A DNA stretch of 64,000 bases from Pararhizobium arenae (GCF_001931685.1 NZ_MOOY01000007.1:1-64000); one strand, 5' to 3'. Positions 8,008-17,616 are shown, counted from the first letter of the stretch. Notes: generated by a model not told the origin, from the sequence alone. Numbers and translations are program-made.

Positions 8008-8727
8008 TCATCGTGCCTCGCGATTGAGGCAGAGGTACGCCGGATCAAATTCTGCTATCTGAGAAAGCTCTCCCCAGTCCAAGACCGTAATCTGGTGATC
8101 AACCCAGCGAATGAGGCCATCCGCTCTCAAAGTTTGCAATGTCTTGTTCAAATGGACCAGAGAGAGTCCTAGAACGTCGGCGACTTCGGCTTGGGAGAGT
8201 GGCAAGCGAATGGTGTTTTCCTCGACCATTCCGACAATAGATAGACGCGAGAAAAGCTCGCAAATGAGATGTGCTAGGTGAGACCTCTTGCTGCGACGTC
8301 CCATGGCAACGATCCATTCCCGATGGATTGCACCGTCAATAACGGTAGAAAGCCACAGGAGTCTCGTAAGATGAGCATTTGTGGCGGTGACACCACCTAG
8401 GTCTCTGTGCGCAGCCGTAGCAATTTTGCACTCCGAAAGCGCCAAGACGCCATGGTCCATCGTCTTCAGCAGAAATGCATGAAGGTCGACGAAATCTCCC
8501 GGTACATGCAAGGCGGTAATTTGCCGCTTGCCATCTTCCAGTACGCGGTACCGGGCTGCGAACCCGTCGAGGAGGAGCGTACTTTCAGCAGGACGTGAGC
8601 CTTCCACCACGATATCGCCGCCTTTGGGAACAAGACGATCATTTTTGATGATGCGTTGGAGAATGCCAATCTCGCTACTGCTCAAGGTATCTCGTGCCTC
8701 AAGATTTCGGACAAGCAATTCAATCAT
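8008..8727 (-). CDS. Crp/Fnr family transcriptional regulator
   Basis: A 239-residue protein with an N-terminal cyclic-nucleotide-type beta barrel (about 20-130, including GGDIVVEGSRPAESTLLLDG and HVPGDFVDLH) and a C-terminal winged helix (LPLSQAEVADVLGLSLVHLNKTLQTLRADGLI, about 175-207). The N-terminal Cys cluster of Fnr is absent, so oxygen sensing by an Fe-S cluster is unlikely. It resembles the many Crp-like regulators of rhizobia that respond to unknown signals. It is transcribed divergently from the DUF6894-like gene at 8822. Confidence 0.88.
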   Translation of the reverse strand: MIELLVRNLEARDTLSSSEIGILQRIIKNDRLVPKGGDIVVEGSRPAESTLLLDGFAARYRVLEDGKRQITALHVPGDFVDLHAFLLKTMDHGVLALSECKIATAAHRDLGGVTATNAHLTRLLWLSTVIDGAIHREWIVAMGRRSKRSHLAHLICELFSRLSIVGMVEENTIRLPLSQAEVADVLGLSLVHLNKTLQTLRADGLIRWVDHQITVLDWGELSQIAEFDPAYLCLNREAR

Positions 8728-8821
8728 TAGCTTCTTCGACCCCGGGAACTCCTATCACATATTTGCTCCAGCGGAACAAAGGGGAGTCCTGCACATTGCC
8801 TTGCGAAATGGGTATACGCAA

Positions 8822-9049
8822 ATGGCAAAATATTATTTCGATCTTCATAACGGCGGTGGCTTTTTAAAAGACAACGATGGGCGCGAGTTGCCCGACAAGC
8901 TGGCTGCCCATAAGGAAGCTGCGACAATTTTGATGGACGTCGCGGGTGATGAACTGAACGGTTTCGATCCATTCAGTGCTAAAGTCACCGTTCGAGATCA
9001 CCAAGCTGCTGTGATATTCACAGCAACACTTTCCTTTCGCATCGATTAG
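8822..9049 (+). CDS. DUF6894-like small protein
   Basis: 75 residues starting MAKYYFDLHNGGGF and containing D-x-D-G-R-E-L-P-D ... A-A-H-K-E-A. This pattern is typical of the small DUF6894-type proteins that are abundant in rhizobia and bradyrhizobia. The longer open frame extending upstream from 8528 is antisense to the Crp gene and is not used; the ATG at 8822 gives the family's normal length. The function is unknown. Confidence 0.7.
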   Translation: MAKYYFDLHNGGGFLKDNDGRELPDKLAAHKEAATILMDVAGDELNGFDPFSAKVTVRDHQAAVIFTATLSFRID

Positions 9050-9171
9050 GTACGAGAAGGGCATTAAAACCCTTCGAATTTACCCACCGACCGAAACAAT
9101 TTTCTCGGCGTAAAGGTCACCGCGATGGGTCGAGACGGCAATCACACTTGGCCTGAAGCATCTTTCTGTCG

Positions 9172-9501
9172 TTATTTGGTGGGTGACAGAGATAAGAACC
9201 ACTCCGCATAAGGGCTGCTTTTGGCCATGCGCCGGTTATAGTCTGGAGCACCGTCCGTCCACCAAGGCGCACCCCCTTCACCGAGCGCGACTTTAGCCTG
9301 ATCTACGGCTTGGCGGGCTTGTCGGAGAAGGCGGACGTCATTTTTGTTTTCCCGGACGGCACGTCTCGCCGCCATCAAATCTTTAATCAAGAAGTGCCGG
9401 GATTCTTCGTCGAGCGACGGGTTGGTTGTACGCCACAATCGGCCACGAACCACAAAGTATCGCCCATCTGGCGTCTCGGGATATTTCTTTCTACCGGTCA
9501 T
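9172..9501 (-). CDS. Conserved hypothetical protein of rhizobia
   Basis: A 109-residue protein with the pattern P-D-G-R-Y-F-V-V-R-G-R-L-W-R-x-T-N-P, a central helical coiled segment (AARRAVRENKNDVRLLRQARQAVDQ) and the end W-W-T-D-G-A-P-D-Y-N-R. I recognise this as a widespread rhizobial family without an assigned role. It has no signal peptide or membrane segment and is likely cytosolic. Confidence 0.65.
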   Translation of the reverse strand: MTGRKKYPETPDGRYFVVRGRLWRTTNPSLDEESRHFLIKDLMAARRAVRENKNDVRLLRQARQAVDQAKVALGEGGAPWWTDGAPDYNRRMAKSSPYAEWFLSLSPTK

Positions 9502-9831
9502 TCATCGAACTCCCATCGCATGGGAACAATTGACCAGGCTTTTGGTTTCAAAATCGAGGTCGCGGCGTGTCAAGCCGACGCGATGGAGATGGTGAACACG
9601 GTGGTTTTTCGGCTTTCTCACCGTGGCCAACGAATAGGCAGTCGAGCGCCCCACCCATCCGCCGCGATCTTATCCAACCATAAACCTCCCAGTCACTCAA
9701 TCTACACTCGACCGACCATTTTCGTTTAGGGGATGGCGGATAGCAGGCATTTCAATGTGGCGAACGCTTCCTCGCGAGATTCGTGTCATGAACGGAGGCC
9801 CTGTGGGAATTCTCTCTCGCCGACGCGTTAG
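9502..9831. other. Intergenic region without a recognised gene
   Basis: 330 bases between two minus-strand genes. Open frames here are extensions of antisense frames and have no family similarity or ribosome binding site. I see no EcfG motif or strong terminator. Confidence 0.4.
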
Positions 9832-10194
9832 TTAGCGACATGAACGTGAAATAGCGGAGAGAAGCGCGGAGCTATCGAATGGCTTTCGAAGGATTAAGCT
9901 GTCATCATCTGCCGATAGCCCTTCGATTAGCTCATATCGCCCCGTGATCAGAATCACGGAAATTTCTGGATTGGACAGATGCAAAATCCGCTTCAACTCG
10001 AATCCGTTAATCTCAGGCATGCCGATGTCGGTTACGACAATCGTAATTCGATAAAGCACTCCACTGTCGAGCAACGCATTCGGACTATCGAAGGGAAGCG
10101 CTTCATATCCTGCCGATTCCAAAAGCTCCAGTAAGGCCTGCAAGACCCTCTTGTCATCGTCCACAATTGCGATGACTGGGCTCGAAGAACACAT
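9832..10194 (-). CDS. Single-domain response regulator (FixJ-type receiver)
   Basis: A 120-residue protein made of one receiver domain: acidic pocket VDDD (residues 11-14), phospho-acceptor D56 in VVTDIGMP, conserved Thr in LITGR and Lys in LRKPFD. There is no output domain, so it acts by phosphotransfer or protein contact, as CheY-like and DivK-like proteins do. It lies 175 bases from the PAS kinase gene at 10370-12391 in the same direction, its likely partner. Confidence 0.88.
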   Translation of the reverse strand: MCSSSPVIAIVDDDKRVLQALLELLESAGYEALPFDSPNALLDSGVLYRITIVVTDIGMPEINGFELKRILHLSNPEISVILITGRYELIEGLSADDDSLILRKPFDSSALLSAISRSCR

Positions 10195-10369
10195 GCTTTC
10201 GGTCTCCGTTGTAAGACATCGGTTTACAGGCCAACAAGCTCAACCTCCCGACCGATACGCTATATAGTAAATCTTCACCGTACAAAGACACCAGACACAG
10301 AGTTTCGTCTGACTCGCCGCTTGAACATCACCGCATGCAAATTCTTGCACATTTTAGCCTGCCGACATG

Positions 10370-12391
10370 TTAAGGTTTGGCATCGGTGAGGGGCAACGAA
10401 AAGCCAAAAACTGTCCCTCTTGGGAAGTTCGGTTTGTGCCAAATACTACCGCCATGGGCCTGCACCACAGTCTCGCAGATCACCAGTCCCATTCCCATGC
10501 CACCAGACTTGGTCGTAAAGAATGCCTGTCCCAATCTGTCGTCCGAAGGCAAACCAACCCCTTCATCAATGATCTCGATCACAACCTCTCCTGGTTGTCG
10601 TCGGCTGCGAACGATAACAGGCGGACTTGCTGAGTTGTGTGCGTTCACTGCTTCCAGCGCGTTTCTTACCAAATTGACCACGACCTGCTGGATTTGAACT
10701 CTGTCAATTGAGACCATAGGGAGGTCCGCGTCTAGAGCGGTGTGAATGCGGAGCCGCCCGCTCGATACACTACCTGAAACCATACGTGTAACTTCCTCAA
10801 TAACCACATTGAGGTTTTCCATCGTTCGCTCGCGTGGAGTTCTTCGGAACAGGGAACGAATACTGCTGACGATTTCAGCGGCATCCTTTGAGTTATTGAT
10901 CATGGCTTCCGTAGACGATAGCGCTCTGGCGACATTTGGCGGTTCGAGATTCAGCCACCGCCTACAAGCCTCGGCATTAGATAGGATTGCCGTCAGTGGC
11001 TGATTGATCTCATGAGCGATTGAAGCTGCGAGTTCGGCCAAGCTCGCGGATCGGGCTGCGTCGCCCAGTTTCTCCTGCATATTTTGTAACGACGCTTGGG
11101 ATTGGACCTCTTCTTCGACATCAATTAAAAAGCCATACTGTCGTAGTGTCACGCCGGTATCATCCGTTAACCCAGCATAACGTCCTTCCACCCAGCGATA
11201 GACACCGTCGTTACGTCTCAGGCGAAACCTGGATATAACGACGCCTCGATCACCGGGGTTTCTCTCGTAAAGGCTGGCGAGGGTAGGCATGTCGTCTGGA
11301 TGCACGAGTTCTGCCATGGCTCGTGTGGCATCTAAGCCGCGAATGTCCTCTCCAGTATCCGGTGTGATACCGGTAAACTCCAGCAATTGCTTGTTGAAAT
11401 AGGTAATGCCTTTTTCACGCCCGACTGTCCAAATCATCATCGGGATAGCATCGACAAGCAACCTAAGCTCTTGTTCCCGGTAGCGAAGCGCATCCTCCTC
11501 CCGCTTTAGTTCGTCGATATCGATTGCGACGCCGTACCATTGAACGGGGTTGCCCTCATCGTCACGTAATAGTTCTCCCCGTTGCTGGGTCCAGCGGTAA
11601 ACACCGTCATGTCGTCGCATTCGGTAACGACCAGAAAGGGGCTCCCCAGTTGCGAGACTATGTCTCAACAGGTCCTCGGCAAGCGCAGCGTCCTCCGAGT
11701 GAATGAGTCCCGGATTGCTTCGTGTGACGCGGCGTTGTTCAAAGGGTATGTCATCTAACTGACACCCGAAAAACTCTTGGAGCTGCTTACTGAAATGAGT
11801 CACATATCCGTCTAGATCGCAGCACCAAATGTTTGCTGGCAATGCATCAATGAGTATCTGCAGCTCTTTCTCACGCTTCCTTAGCGCAAGCTCGGCTACT
11901 TTCTGATCCTCGATATCGATCTGAGTGCCATACCAGGCCGTGATATTACCGTCCTGGTCACGCGAGGGGTGCACGGCAAGTCGATGCCAAAGGTAAACCC
12001 CATCATGCCGTTTCAGCCGGTACTCGTATGTGGCGGGCCTACCTGATTGAAGCGTTGCCGCCCAATGGTCTAGTGTACCTTGCAGGTCATCGGGATGGAT
12101 GATGTGCGCTAACATTTCAGCGTAGGCTTCGTGGAAGTTGCCGACCGGATAGCCGCTCATCTTGATGAACGTGTCTTCAAGTCCGTAGTAACGAAGAGCC
12201 GGGGGGCTCACGTAGGTGAACCGTCCACTAGGGTCATTTGACCAACCATGCCCAGGCATGCCTTCGACAATAGCGCGCGCATACTTGTCGACGGTGCGTT
12301 CGCGGCGAGTGGACCACATGTGCCACACGTAACCGCCGATGAAGCCGAATATCAGGGCATGGACCACAATCACAAGCATAGACGTCGGCAT
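10370..12391 (-). CDS. Membrane-anchored PAS sensor histidine kinase
   Basis: 673 residues: one N-terminal membrane helix (about 5-24), three PAS/PAC units (about 38-165, 180-295, 310-428), then HisKA with phospho-acceptor H460 in LAASIAHEINQPL and HATPase_c with G boxes DEGVGLP and GGMGMGL. The first PAS has the motif GMPGHGW and the next two have ALPANIW and AIPMMIW, shared with the kinases at 23385 and 37053. The H-box type (SIAHEINQPL) is that of FixL/DctB-like kinases. The ATG has AGGA upstream. The receiver protein downstream is the probable partner. The ligand cannot be read from sequence. Confidence 0.9.
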   Translation of the reverse strand: MPTSMLVIVVHALIFGFIGGYVWHMWSTRRERTVDKYARAIVEGMPGHGWSNDPSGRFTYVSPPALRYYGLEDTFIKMSGYPVGNFHEAYAEMLAHIIHPDDLQGTLDHWAATLQSGRPATYEYRLKRHDGVYLWHRLAVHPSRDQDGNITAWYGTQIDIEDQKVAELALRKREKELQILIDALPANIWCCDLDGYVTHFSKQLQEFFGCQLDDIPFEQRRVTRSNPGLIHSEDAALAEDLLRHSLATGEPLSGRYRMRRHDGVYRWTQQRGELLRDDEGNPVQWYGVAIDIDELKREEDALRYREQELRLLVDAIPMMIWTVGREKGITYFNKQLLEFTGITPDTGEDIRGLDATRAMAELVHPDDMPTLASLYERNPGDRGVVISRFRLRRNDGVYRWVEGRYAGLTDDTGVTLRQYGFLIDVEEEVQSQASLQNMQEKLGDAARSASLAELAASIAHEINQPLTAILSNAEACRRWLNLEPPNVARALSSTEAMINNSKDAAEIVSSIRSLFRRTPRERTMENLNVVIEEVTRMVSGSVSSGRLRIHTALDADLPMVSIDRVQIQQVVVNLVRNALEAVNAHNSASPPVIVRSRRQPGEVVIEIIDEGVGLPSDDRLGQAFFTTKSGGMGMGLVICETVVQAHGGSIWHKPNFPRGTVFGFSLPLTDAKP

Positions 12392-12515
12392 TCAAACTTC
12401 CTACAAGCGACAGTGATCGCTGAGGTTAGCCTGCGCTTCAGTTTTAGTCACGATATTAGTGGCTTGGTCAGGCGTACGTTTGCCGATGTCGCAGCAACTA
12501 ATTCCGAAATTGCAG

Positions 12516-12953
12516 CTACCTGCTTCGCAGAACGTCGACACTGAAGCCGCCCGGGCCAAACGCCGCAATCTGCAATAAGCCACCGGCTATCGCCAAGTTT
12601 TTCCAGAAATGAAGAAACTGGTTCTGGTCGGCGAAATCGCTATGGAAGACGACAGCTGTCAGCAGGCTAAATACTGCGAGAAGAAATGACGCTATCCGGG
12701 CACGGTACCCGACGACCAATGCCAAGCCGCCGCAAATCTCCAGCGCAATTGCGCCGAGCAGAGCGATCAATGGGAAGGGAAGCCCAGATGCCGAAATATA
12801 GGCCAAGTAGCCTTCGAAGCCTGTGATTTTCCCTATGCCTGATAGGACGAAAATTGGGCTGAGGAGTAGACGTCCGGTTATCGCCGCAATTGATGTGTAA
12901 CGCTCCGTCGCGGTCACAATATTTCTGGACGCGGCTGTATCGTAGGTGTTCAT
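12516..12953 (-). CDS. DoxX family membrane protein
   Basis: 145 residues with four hydrophobic helices (about 25-45, 58-82, 87-105, 118-138) and the DoxX start RLLLSPIFVLSGIGKI. DoxX proteins are small quinone-linked or redox-associated membrane proteins; in actinobacteria one couples superoxide dismutase to thiol oxidation. The start has AAGGA before the ATG. It follows the NmrA-like SDR gene on the same strand after about 65 bases, suggesting one operon in electrophile or redox stress. Confidence 0.85.
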   Translation of the reverse strand: MNTYDTAASRNIVTATERYTSIAAITGRLLLSPIFVLSGIGKITGFEGYLAYISASGLPFPLIALLGAIALEICGGLALVVGYRARIASFLLAVFSLLTAVVFHSDFADQNQFLHFWKNLAIAGGLLQIAAFGPGGFSVDVLRSR

Positions 12954-13019
12954 TGAAACATCCTTGAGTGGGGCAGTGAAGGGATCGTTGACCGTCGAAC
13001 CGGGTAATGCTGCTGCTAT

Positions 13020-13769
13020 TCAGAGCGCGGACAGAAGCCACTCACTGAACTTCGTTTTTCCAAGGTGCACCTTGCCCTGCGGAACCAGCGTGTCAGGATC
13101 GAGCTTGGAACCGAAGTAGAGCGCTTCGGGATCAGCGGTGACTGACCGGCTATCAGCCTTCGCTTCGAGAAAGGTTGCAACGACGTCGCTCATCCGTCGC
13201 CGTTCGGGGCCAGCGACCTGGAGAATACCGCCAACCGGGTTCCCCAACAGCGTATCGCAAAGAAGTGCTACAAGATCATTCGCCGCGATCATCTGGACGT
13301 CAGCTGTAGGAATCCGGGTTTCGCTTAGCTTGCCACCCAGGTCGGCGATTGTCCCTAGGTACTCCATAAACTGCGTGGAACGGACAATCGTGAACGGTAT
13401 GCCTGACGATTTGACCAACTGCTCCTGGAGATTCTTGCCCCGGAAATAGGGATTGTTGCCTAGCTTCTCTGTCCCAACAATCGACAGAACGACATGATGG
13501 CGCACATGTGCGGAATTTTCCGCATCAAGCAAATTCTTCGTTGAGGTTCCGAAGAAGTCAAGGATACCCTGGGGATCGAAGGTGGGGGAGTTCGTCACGT
13601 CGAGGACGGCATGGGTTCCGTCCATCGCTTCCGACAAACCTGCTCCCGTGATGCTGTTCACGCCGGTCTCCGGAGCTGCGGCTACCGCTGTGTGCCCTCT
13701 TTCCTTTAGAGCTGTCACAACTTGCGATCCGATGAAGCCTGTTCCGCCTACGACTACGTATTTCATCAT
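13020..13769 (-). CDS. NmrA-like SDR, NAD(P)-binding oxidoreductase
   Basis: 249 residues with the N-terminal Rossmann motif VVGGTGFIGSQV (about 6-17), the atypical-SDR feature NSPTFDPQGILDFF and the substrate-side block PYFRGKNLQEQLVKSSGIPFTIVR. It lacks the classical YxxxK catalytic pair, as expected for NmrA-type proteins. It is closely similar along its whole length to the product of 22027-22776, so the two are paralogues. Substrate unknown. It is probably co-transcribed with doxX. Confidence 0.85.
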   Translation of the reverse strand: MMKYVVVGGTGFIGSQVVTALKERGHTAVAAAPETGVNSITGAGLSEAMDGTHAVLDVTNSPTFDPQGILDFFGTSTKNLLDAENSAHVRHHVVLSIVGTEKLGNNPYFRGKNLQEQLVKSSGIPFTIVRSTQFMEYLGTIADLGGKLSETRIPTADVQMIAANDLVALLCDTLLGNPVGGILQVAGPERRRMSDVVATFLEAKADSRSVTADPEALYFGSKLDPDTLVPQGKVHLGKTKFSEWLLSAL

Positions 13770-14000
13770 CCAACGCCCTTTTGAAATTTTTTGTCAGACT
13801 GTTCCGAACAGGGCTTGAGGCCAAGACATACGCATGTATGCCTTCTATGCGTCGTGCGGCTTATGCTAAGTCACAGATAACATTGATACGACCAAACGGG
13901 TTTTCTGCGCACATCAGCCATCGTTCTGCGTCGCGATTTGTTGAGGAATGGGCACGGAGTTAATTCTCTATGGCTCATCTACCGCTACTTCCTTATGCGC

Positions 14001-14900
14001 TTATCGGTGCTCTCGACGCCATCGAGCGGCATGGTCGATAAAGGCTCGTAGGCCTGCGGAGGGAAGCCTGCTGCTGGGATAGTAAAGGCAAATGCCGGGA
14101 TAGGGCGGTGTCCAGTCGTGTAAAAGCTGAATGAGCGCGCCGGTGGCAAGGTCCTGTTCTACAGCTCGTAGGGAGGCGTATGCGATACCCGCATGTTGGC
14201 GAGCGGCCAAAACGCTTAGCTCAGTGCTTCCTGCAATCAAGCGCCCCTTCACGTCTACCGACAGCGTCTCCCCGTTTCGCTCCATTTCCCAGGTCACAAG
14301 ACTTCCGCTTGGAAGCCGCGCCCGAACACATTCATGTTGCAGCAAATCGCCAGGAGATTTCGGAAGTGGCTTACCCTGAAGATAGATCGGTGACGCTACA
14401 AGCACGAAAGACTCTGTCTGCCCGAGTGAAACACAAATCATGTCCTTTGGCACCACCTCTTGGAGGCGTAGACCTGCGTCAAAACCCTGAGCAACAATAT
14501 CTACCAATCGGCCCTCAGTTACGAGATCGACTTTCATCTCGGGATAAGAAGCTAAGAAATCGAGCACAAGTGGAAGCACCCTTTCAGCGCCGCCCTCTGA
14601 TGTGTTCAAACGCAATAGACCAGCGGGGACGCTTCGCAGCTGATCCACTGCCAAAAGCGCCGTGTCGATCTCGTTGAGGGCAGGGCGGACTTTGTTCAGT
14701 AAAGCTTCACCAGCTTCAGTCACTGAAACGCTTCTGGTTGTGCGGTTGAAGAGGCGAATCCCCAATCGCTTCTCAACGTTCGCAACTTGGTGGCTGAGCG
14801 ATGAGACAGCGATACCCAACTCGCCAGCTGCAGCGCGAAAGCTGCCAGTTGCTTCAAGTACGGACACAGCTCTCAGGTCAGCAAGCGTCATCCCTGACAT
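14001..14900 (-). CDS. LysR family transcriptional regulator
   Basis: 299 residues: winged helix-turn-helix at 1-65 (SFRAAAGELGIAVSSLSHQVANVEKRLGIRLFNRTTRSVSVTEAG) and a LysR substrate-binding domain from about 92. It is divergent from the SDR at 14993, with about 90 bases between them. This is the classical position for a LysR regulator and its target. Inducer unknown. Confidence 0.9.
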   Translation of the reverse strand: MSGMTLADLRAVSVLEATGSFRAAAGELGIAVSSLSHQVANVEKRLGIRLFNRTTRSVSVTEAGEALLNKVRPALNEIDTALLAVDQLRSVPAGLLRLNTSEGGAERVLPLVLDFLASYPEMKVDLVTEGRLVDIVAQGFDAGLRLQEVVPKDMICVSLGQTESFVLVASPIYLQGKPLPKSPGDLLQHECVRARLPSGSLVTWEMERNGETLSVDVKGRLIAGSTELSVLAARQHAGIAYASLRAVEQDLATGALIQLLHDWTPPYPGICLYYPSSRLPSAGLRAFIDHAARWRREHR

Positions 14901-14992
14901 TGTCCAGTTTCCTTCAATGGTCTGTTCGATATTGTCCGGCTTATAACATGGATTCCCTAGCCCTATCTACGAATTCGTAAAAGGAGAATACT

Positions 14993-15823
14993 ATGACAAA
15001 AACTGTTCTGATCACGGGTTGCTCGTCGGGTTTTGGCGAGGCAGCGGTACGTCTGTTCGCCGCGAAGGGCTGGAATGTTATTGCGACAATGCGTAATCCG
15101 ACCGACGGGAACGAGCAGCTACCGAATGTTTTGGTCACACGGCTAGACGTTCAGGATCGACAAACTATCCAGTCTGCGGTGGCAGAAGGAATAGCAAAAT
15201 TTGGTGGGATCGACGTTGTTGTAAACAACGCAGGATATGGCCTGTTCGGAGTCTTCGAAGGAACATCCAGGGAGAAAGTTCAAGACCAGTTCGAAGTCAA
15301 TGTTTTTGGCGTAATGGACGTTATCCGCGAGACGCTACCGCATTTCCGCGCCAAACGCTCGGGGCTGTACATCAATGTTAGTTCCGGAGCAGGCGTGTTT
15401 GGCCTACCCATGATCTCGCTTTACAACGCATCGAAGTTTGCGTTGGAGGGCTTCTCGGAATCTCTGTCGTACGAACTCGCCTCGTTGGGCATTGGCGTAA
15501 AGATTGTGGAACCAGGCGGAGTGTTGGAGACCAAATTCGGGCATCGAAGCGGCGAAGAGTTTTCCTCCACAGCCACTCCGTCTGAGTACGACCCCTTCAT
15601 CAAGGGTGCCAACGCTGTCTTTGAAGGCCTCCGCAAATCTCGTGGCCTTGCAACAAGCGATGAAGTTGCGGAGGTAATTTTTGAGGCGGCTACCGATGGT
15701 ACAGATCAACTACGCTATGTTGCGACCGAGGACATCAAACCTTTGATCGAAAAGCGGCGAGGTAGCTCTGAAGACGAATACATGACGTTTATGCGCGAGC
15801 GGCTAACTCCGAAGCTCGCCTAA
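14993..15823 (+). CDS. Classical short-chain dehydrogenase/reductase
   Basis: 276 residues with TGCSSGFG (residues 8-15) for NAD(P) binding, NNAG at 78-81, Ser130/131 and the catalytic pair Y144-x3-K148. It resembles rhizobial SDRs annotated as oxidoreductases of unknown substrate. The ribosome binding site AAAAGGAG is strong. The gene is divergent from the LysR gene and likely controlled by it. A hairpin follows the stop. Confidence 0.88.
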   Translation: MTKTVLITGCSSGFGEAAVRLFAAKGWNVIATMRNPTDGNEQLPNVLVTRLDVQDRQTIQSAVAEGIAKFGGIDVVVNNAGYGLFGVFEGTSREKVQDQFEVNVFGVMDVIRETLPHFRAKRSGLYINVSSGAGVFGLPMISLYNASKFALEGFSESLSYELASLGIGVKIVEPGGVLETKFGHRSGEEFSSTATPSEYDPFIKGANAVFEGLRKSRGLATSDEVAEVIFEAATDGTDQLRYVATEDIKPLIEKRRGSSEDEYMTFMRERLTPKLA

Positions 15824-15830
15824 CTGGATA

Positions 15831-15869
15831 GGGCGAGCGGTCAGAAGTGAACTTTTCGACTGCTCGCCC
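15831..15869 (+). terminator. Hairpin after the SDR gene
   Basis: GGGCGAGC at 15831-15838 pairs with GCTCGCCC at 15862-15869. There is no T tract, so it could be a weak or bidirectional terminator or simply RNA 3' protection. Confidence 0.35.
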
Positions 15870-15984
15870 CTCCATCGCCAAGTCGATGTGTTCCGCTTTA
15901 GCTGTTCCAGGTACACCTGAGTATAGTTGTGTCACCCAGTTACTGCGACGATGCTTTAAATCTCACTTTTGAAAGAGATTTGAA

Positions 15985-16290
15985 ATGCTCAGAACAACGG
16001 TAACAACTCTTGTGCTAGTGATGTCTGCCTCCCAGGCGAGTGCAATCCAGCGGTTTAACACAGCCCACGCTTCGTGTGATGTTATTCAGGAGACCATCGC
16101 AAAAGATGGCGAGGTAATCCTGCGCTTCCCATCCAAGCGTGTCGCGGGCCTCATCCTTTACACGCGCTTCGTCAGGAGCGGTCAACAGTGCGAAAGCAAC
16201 AATGCCCGCGCCTCGTCGCGCGTCTCAACCGCTGGCGACGTGGGATGCCAACTCTTTACCTGCGCGCCACGAACACATTCACGGAAGTAG
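15985..16290 (+). CDS. Small exported rhizobial protein
   Basis: 101 residues with a cleavable signal peptide (MLRTTVTTLVLVMSASQASA). The mature part has the pattern R-F-N-T-A-H-x-S-C-D-x-I-Q ... G-x-V-I-L-R-F-P-S-K-R-V-x-G-L-I-L-Y-x-R-F-V-R-S-G-x-x-C, known to me from small periplasmic proteins of rhizobia without assigned function. Four cysteines suggest disulphides. The start has GAAAGAG upstream. Confidence 0.65.
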   Translation: MLRTTVTTLVLVMSASQASAIQRFNTAHASCDVIQETIAKDGEVILRFPSKRVAGLILYTRFVRSGQQCESNNARASSRVSTAGDVGCQLFTCAPRTHSRK

Positions 16291-16341
16291 TGATGTCGAC
16301 CAGGCGGCGGCACAAAGCCGCCGCATGATCAACTAGTCAAC

Positions 16342-16761
16342 CTATCGTTTACGGGGAGGAAGAAAGCCGCTGACCGTGGCTAGGTCGGGCCACGGCACTA
16401 CGGTTTCACCTGCAACTTTCCAATTGCCACCGAGCTTTTCGAGGCGCAACTCATTGAACGCGGCGGGGGTCGTTTGGCTCATCCGGCGGTAAAGGATCGC
16501 AGTCGCATCATTACCCTGTTCTTCGATGTGAAGAATGGGATTCTCAGTCGAGAGCGGTGGTTCGTTGGCATCCCGTCGGGACCGGAACTCGTCGAACATT
16601 TGTTGCTTAGAGAACCTGGATATATCACCCCCGGGAGAGAGAACGAGAAACGCCAGGTCATCCGTTTACAATGGTTCCATTTCCTCGATCCGATAGTTGC
16701 TGCCTGTTGCCGCCAGCACATTAATAAAATCGACGATTTCTGAATTCCTGCTCGGTGTCAT
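16342..16761 (-). pseudogene. NTF2-like small protein gene with an in-frame ochre codon
   Basis: The frame starts at the ATG at 16759-16761, which has AAGGAG 7 bases upstream, and encodes MTPSRNSEIVDFINVLAATG, then TAA at 16666-16668 (codon 32). It then continues TDDLAFLVLSPGGD ... and ends WKVAGETVVPWPDL ... LPPRKR (139 codons in all). Both halves belong to one protein that looks NTF2/SnoaL-like. The family call is tentative. The SDR gene upstream ends 11 bases away and its stop lies in the ribosome binding site of this gene, so the two were co-translated. As it stands the product is truncated after 31 residues unless translation restarts at the internal ATG at 16599. Confidence 0.65.
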
Positions 16762-16772
16762 CTGACAACTCC

Positions 16773-17522
16773 TTAAATTAGAGACATTCCGCCGTCTACG
16801 TTGAGTTCAATGCCGTTCACGTAGCGACCAGCATCCGAAGCGAGAAACAATGCCGCGCTCGCGAGTTCATCACTTGTTGCCAAGCGTCCTGCGGGAATCG
16901 TGTTAGCCATATGCTCTAGGAACGGACCGCGTTGATCCTCGGTGATCCCCAGTTTCCCAAGAATTTCCGTATCCGTAGGGCCTGGGCTAAGGATGTTGAC
17001 CCGGATACGACGGTCCTTGAATTCGATGGCCCAGTTCTTCGCGAAGGCCGCAGCAGCCGCCTTGGAGCCCGCATATGCGGTGTGGTTAGGAAGAACTTTG
17101 GTGGCAGCCAACGAGCTGGTTATGATGATACTTCCACCATTGTTCATAATCGGCGAGATGGCTTGCACGCCGAAAAATACCCCTTTGGTGTTGATGCGGA
17201 AGTGCTGATCGTAAATTTCTTCCGTAATCGCATCGGAGGGCTTGAGGTCGATCACGCCTGCGTTGGCCATGTATATGTCGACAGCTCCAAACTCCTTAGA
17301 AATTTGCGCCGCAAGCGCTCTATGATGATCGAGATCACCAACATCACCTCGAATGCCAAACGCACCAAAGCCGATATCGGCGACCGCTCGGTCGAGTACG
17401 TCTTGCCGTCGAGCCGTTATGATAACTTGTGCACCCTGCTCGGCGAAAAGCTTTGCTGTGGCTTTTCCAATTCCGCTGTTGCCTCCCGTGATGAGGGCAA
17501 CCTTTCCTTCAAGTGTTTTCAT
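16773..17522 (-). CDS. Classical short-chain dehydrogenase/reductase (glucose-dehydrogenase-like)
   Basis: 249 residues: TGGNSGIG at 12-19, NAG at 87-89, Ser136/137, Y150-x3-K154 and a typical C-terminus LFLASDAGRYVNGIELNVDGG. The start MKTLEGK at 17522 is chosen because GGAGA lies just before it, while the longer frame from 17546 has no ribosome binding site. It is divergent from the LysR gene at 17617, its likely regulator, and overlaps into the following broken NTF2-like gene. Confidence 0.9.
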   Translation of the reverse strand: MKTLEGKVALITGGNSGIGKATAKLFAEQGAQVIITARRQDVLDRAVADIGFGAFGIRGDVGDLDHHRALAAQISKEFGAVDIYMANAGVIDLKPSDAITEEIYDQHFRINTKGVFFGVQAISPIMNNGGSIIITSSLAATKVLPNHTAYAGSKAAAAAFAKNWAIEFKDRRIRVNILSPGPTDTEILGKLGITEDQRGPFLEHMANTIPAGRLATSDELASAALFLASDAGRYVNGIELNVDGGMSLI

Positions 17523-17616
17523 TTTCGTCTCCATGGTAAGTGCCATAGAGGTATGTCGGCTGCGAAAAGGGTATTAGCCCAATCACGAGCACATCATTTG
17601 TGCCTGGGAGATGCAG

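Noticed and set aside
8528-8821. Longer start for the DUF6894-like protein
   Set aside because: It is antisense to the Crp/Fnr gene and would make the protein more than twice the family length.
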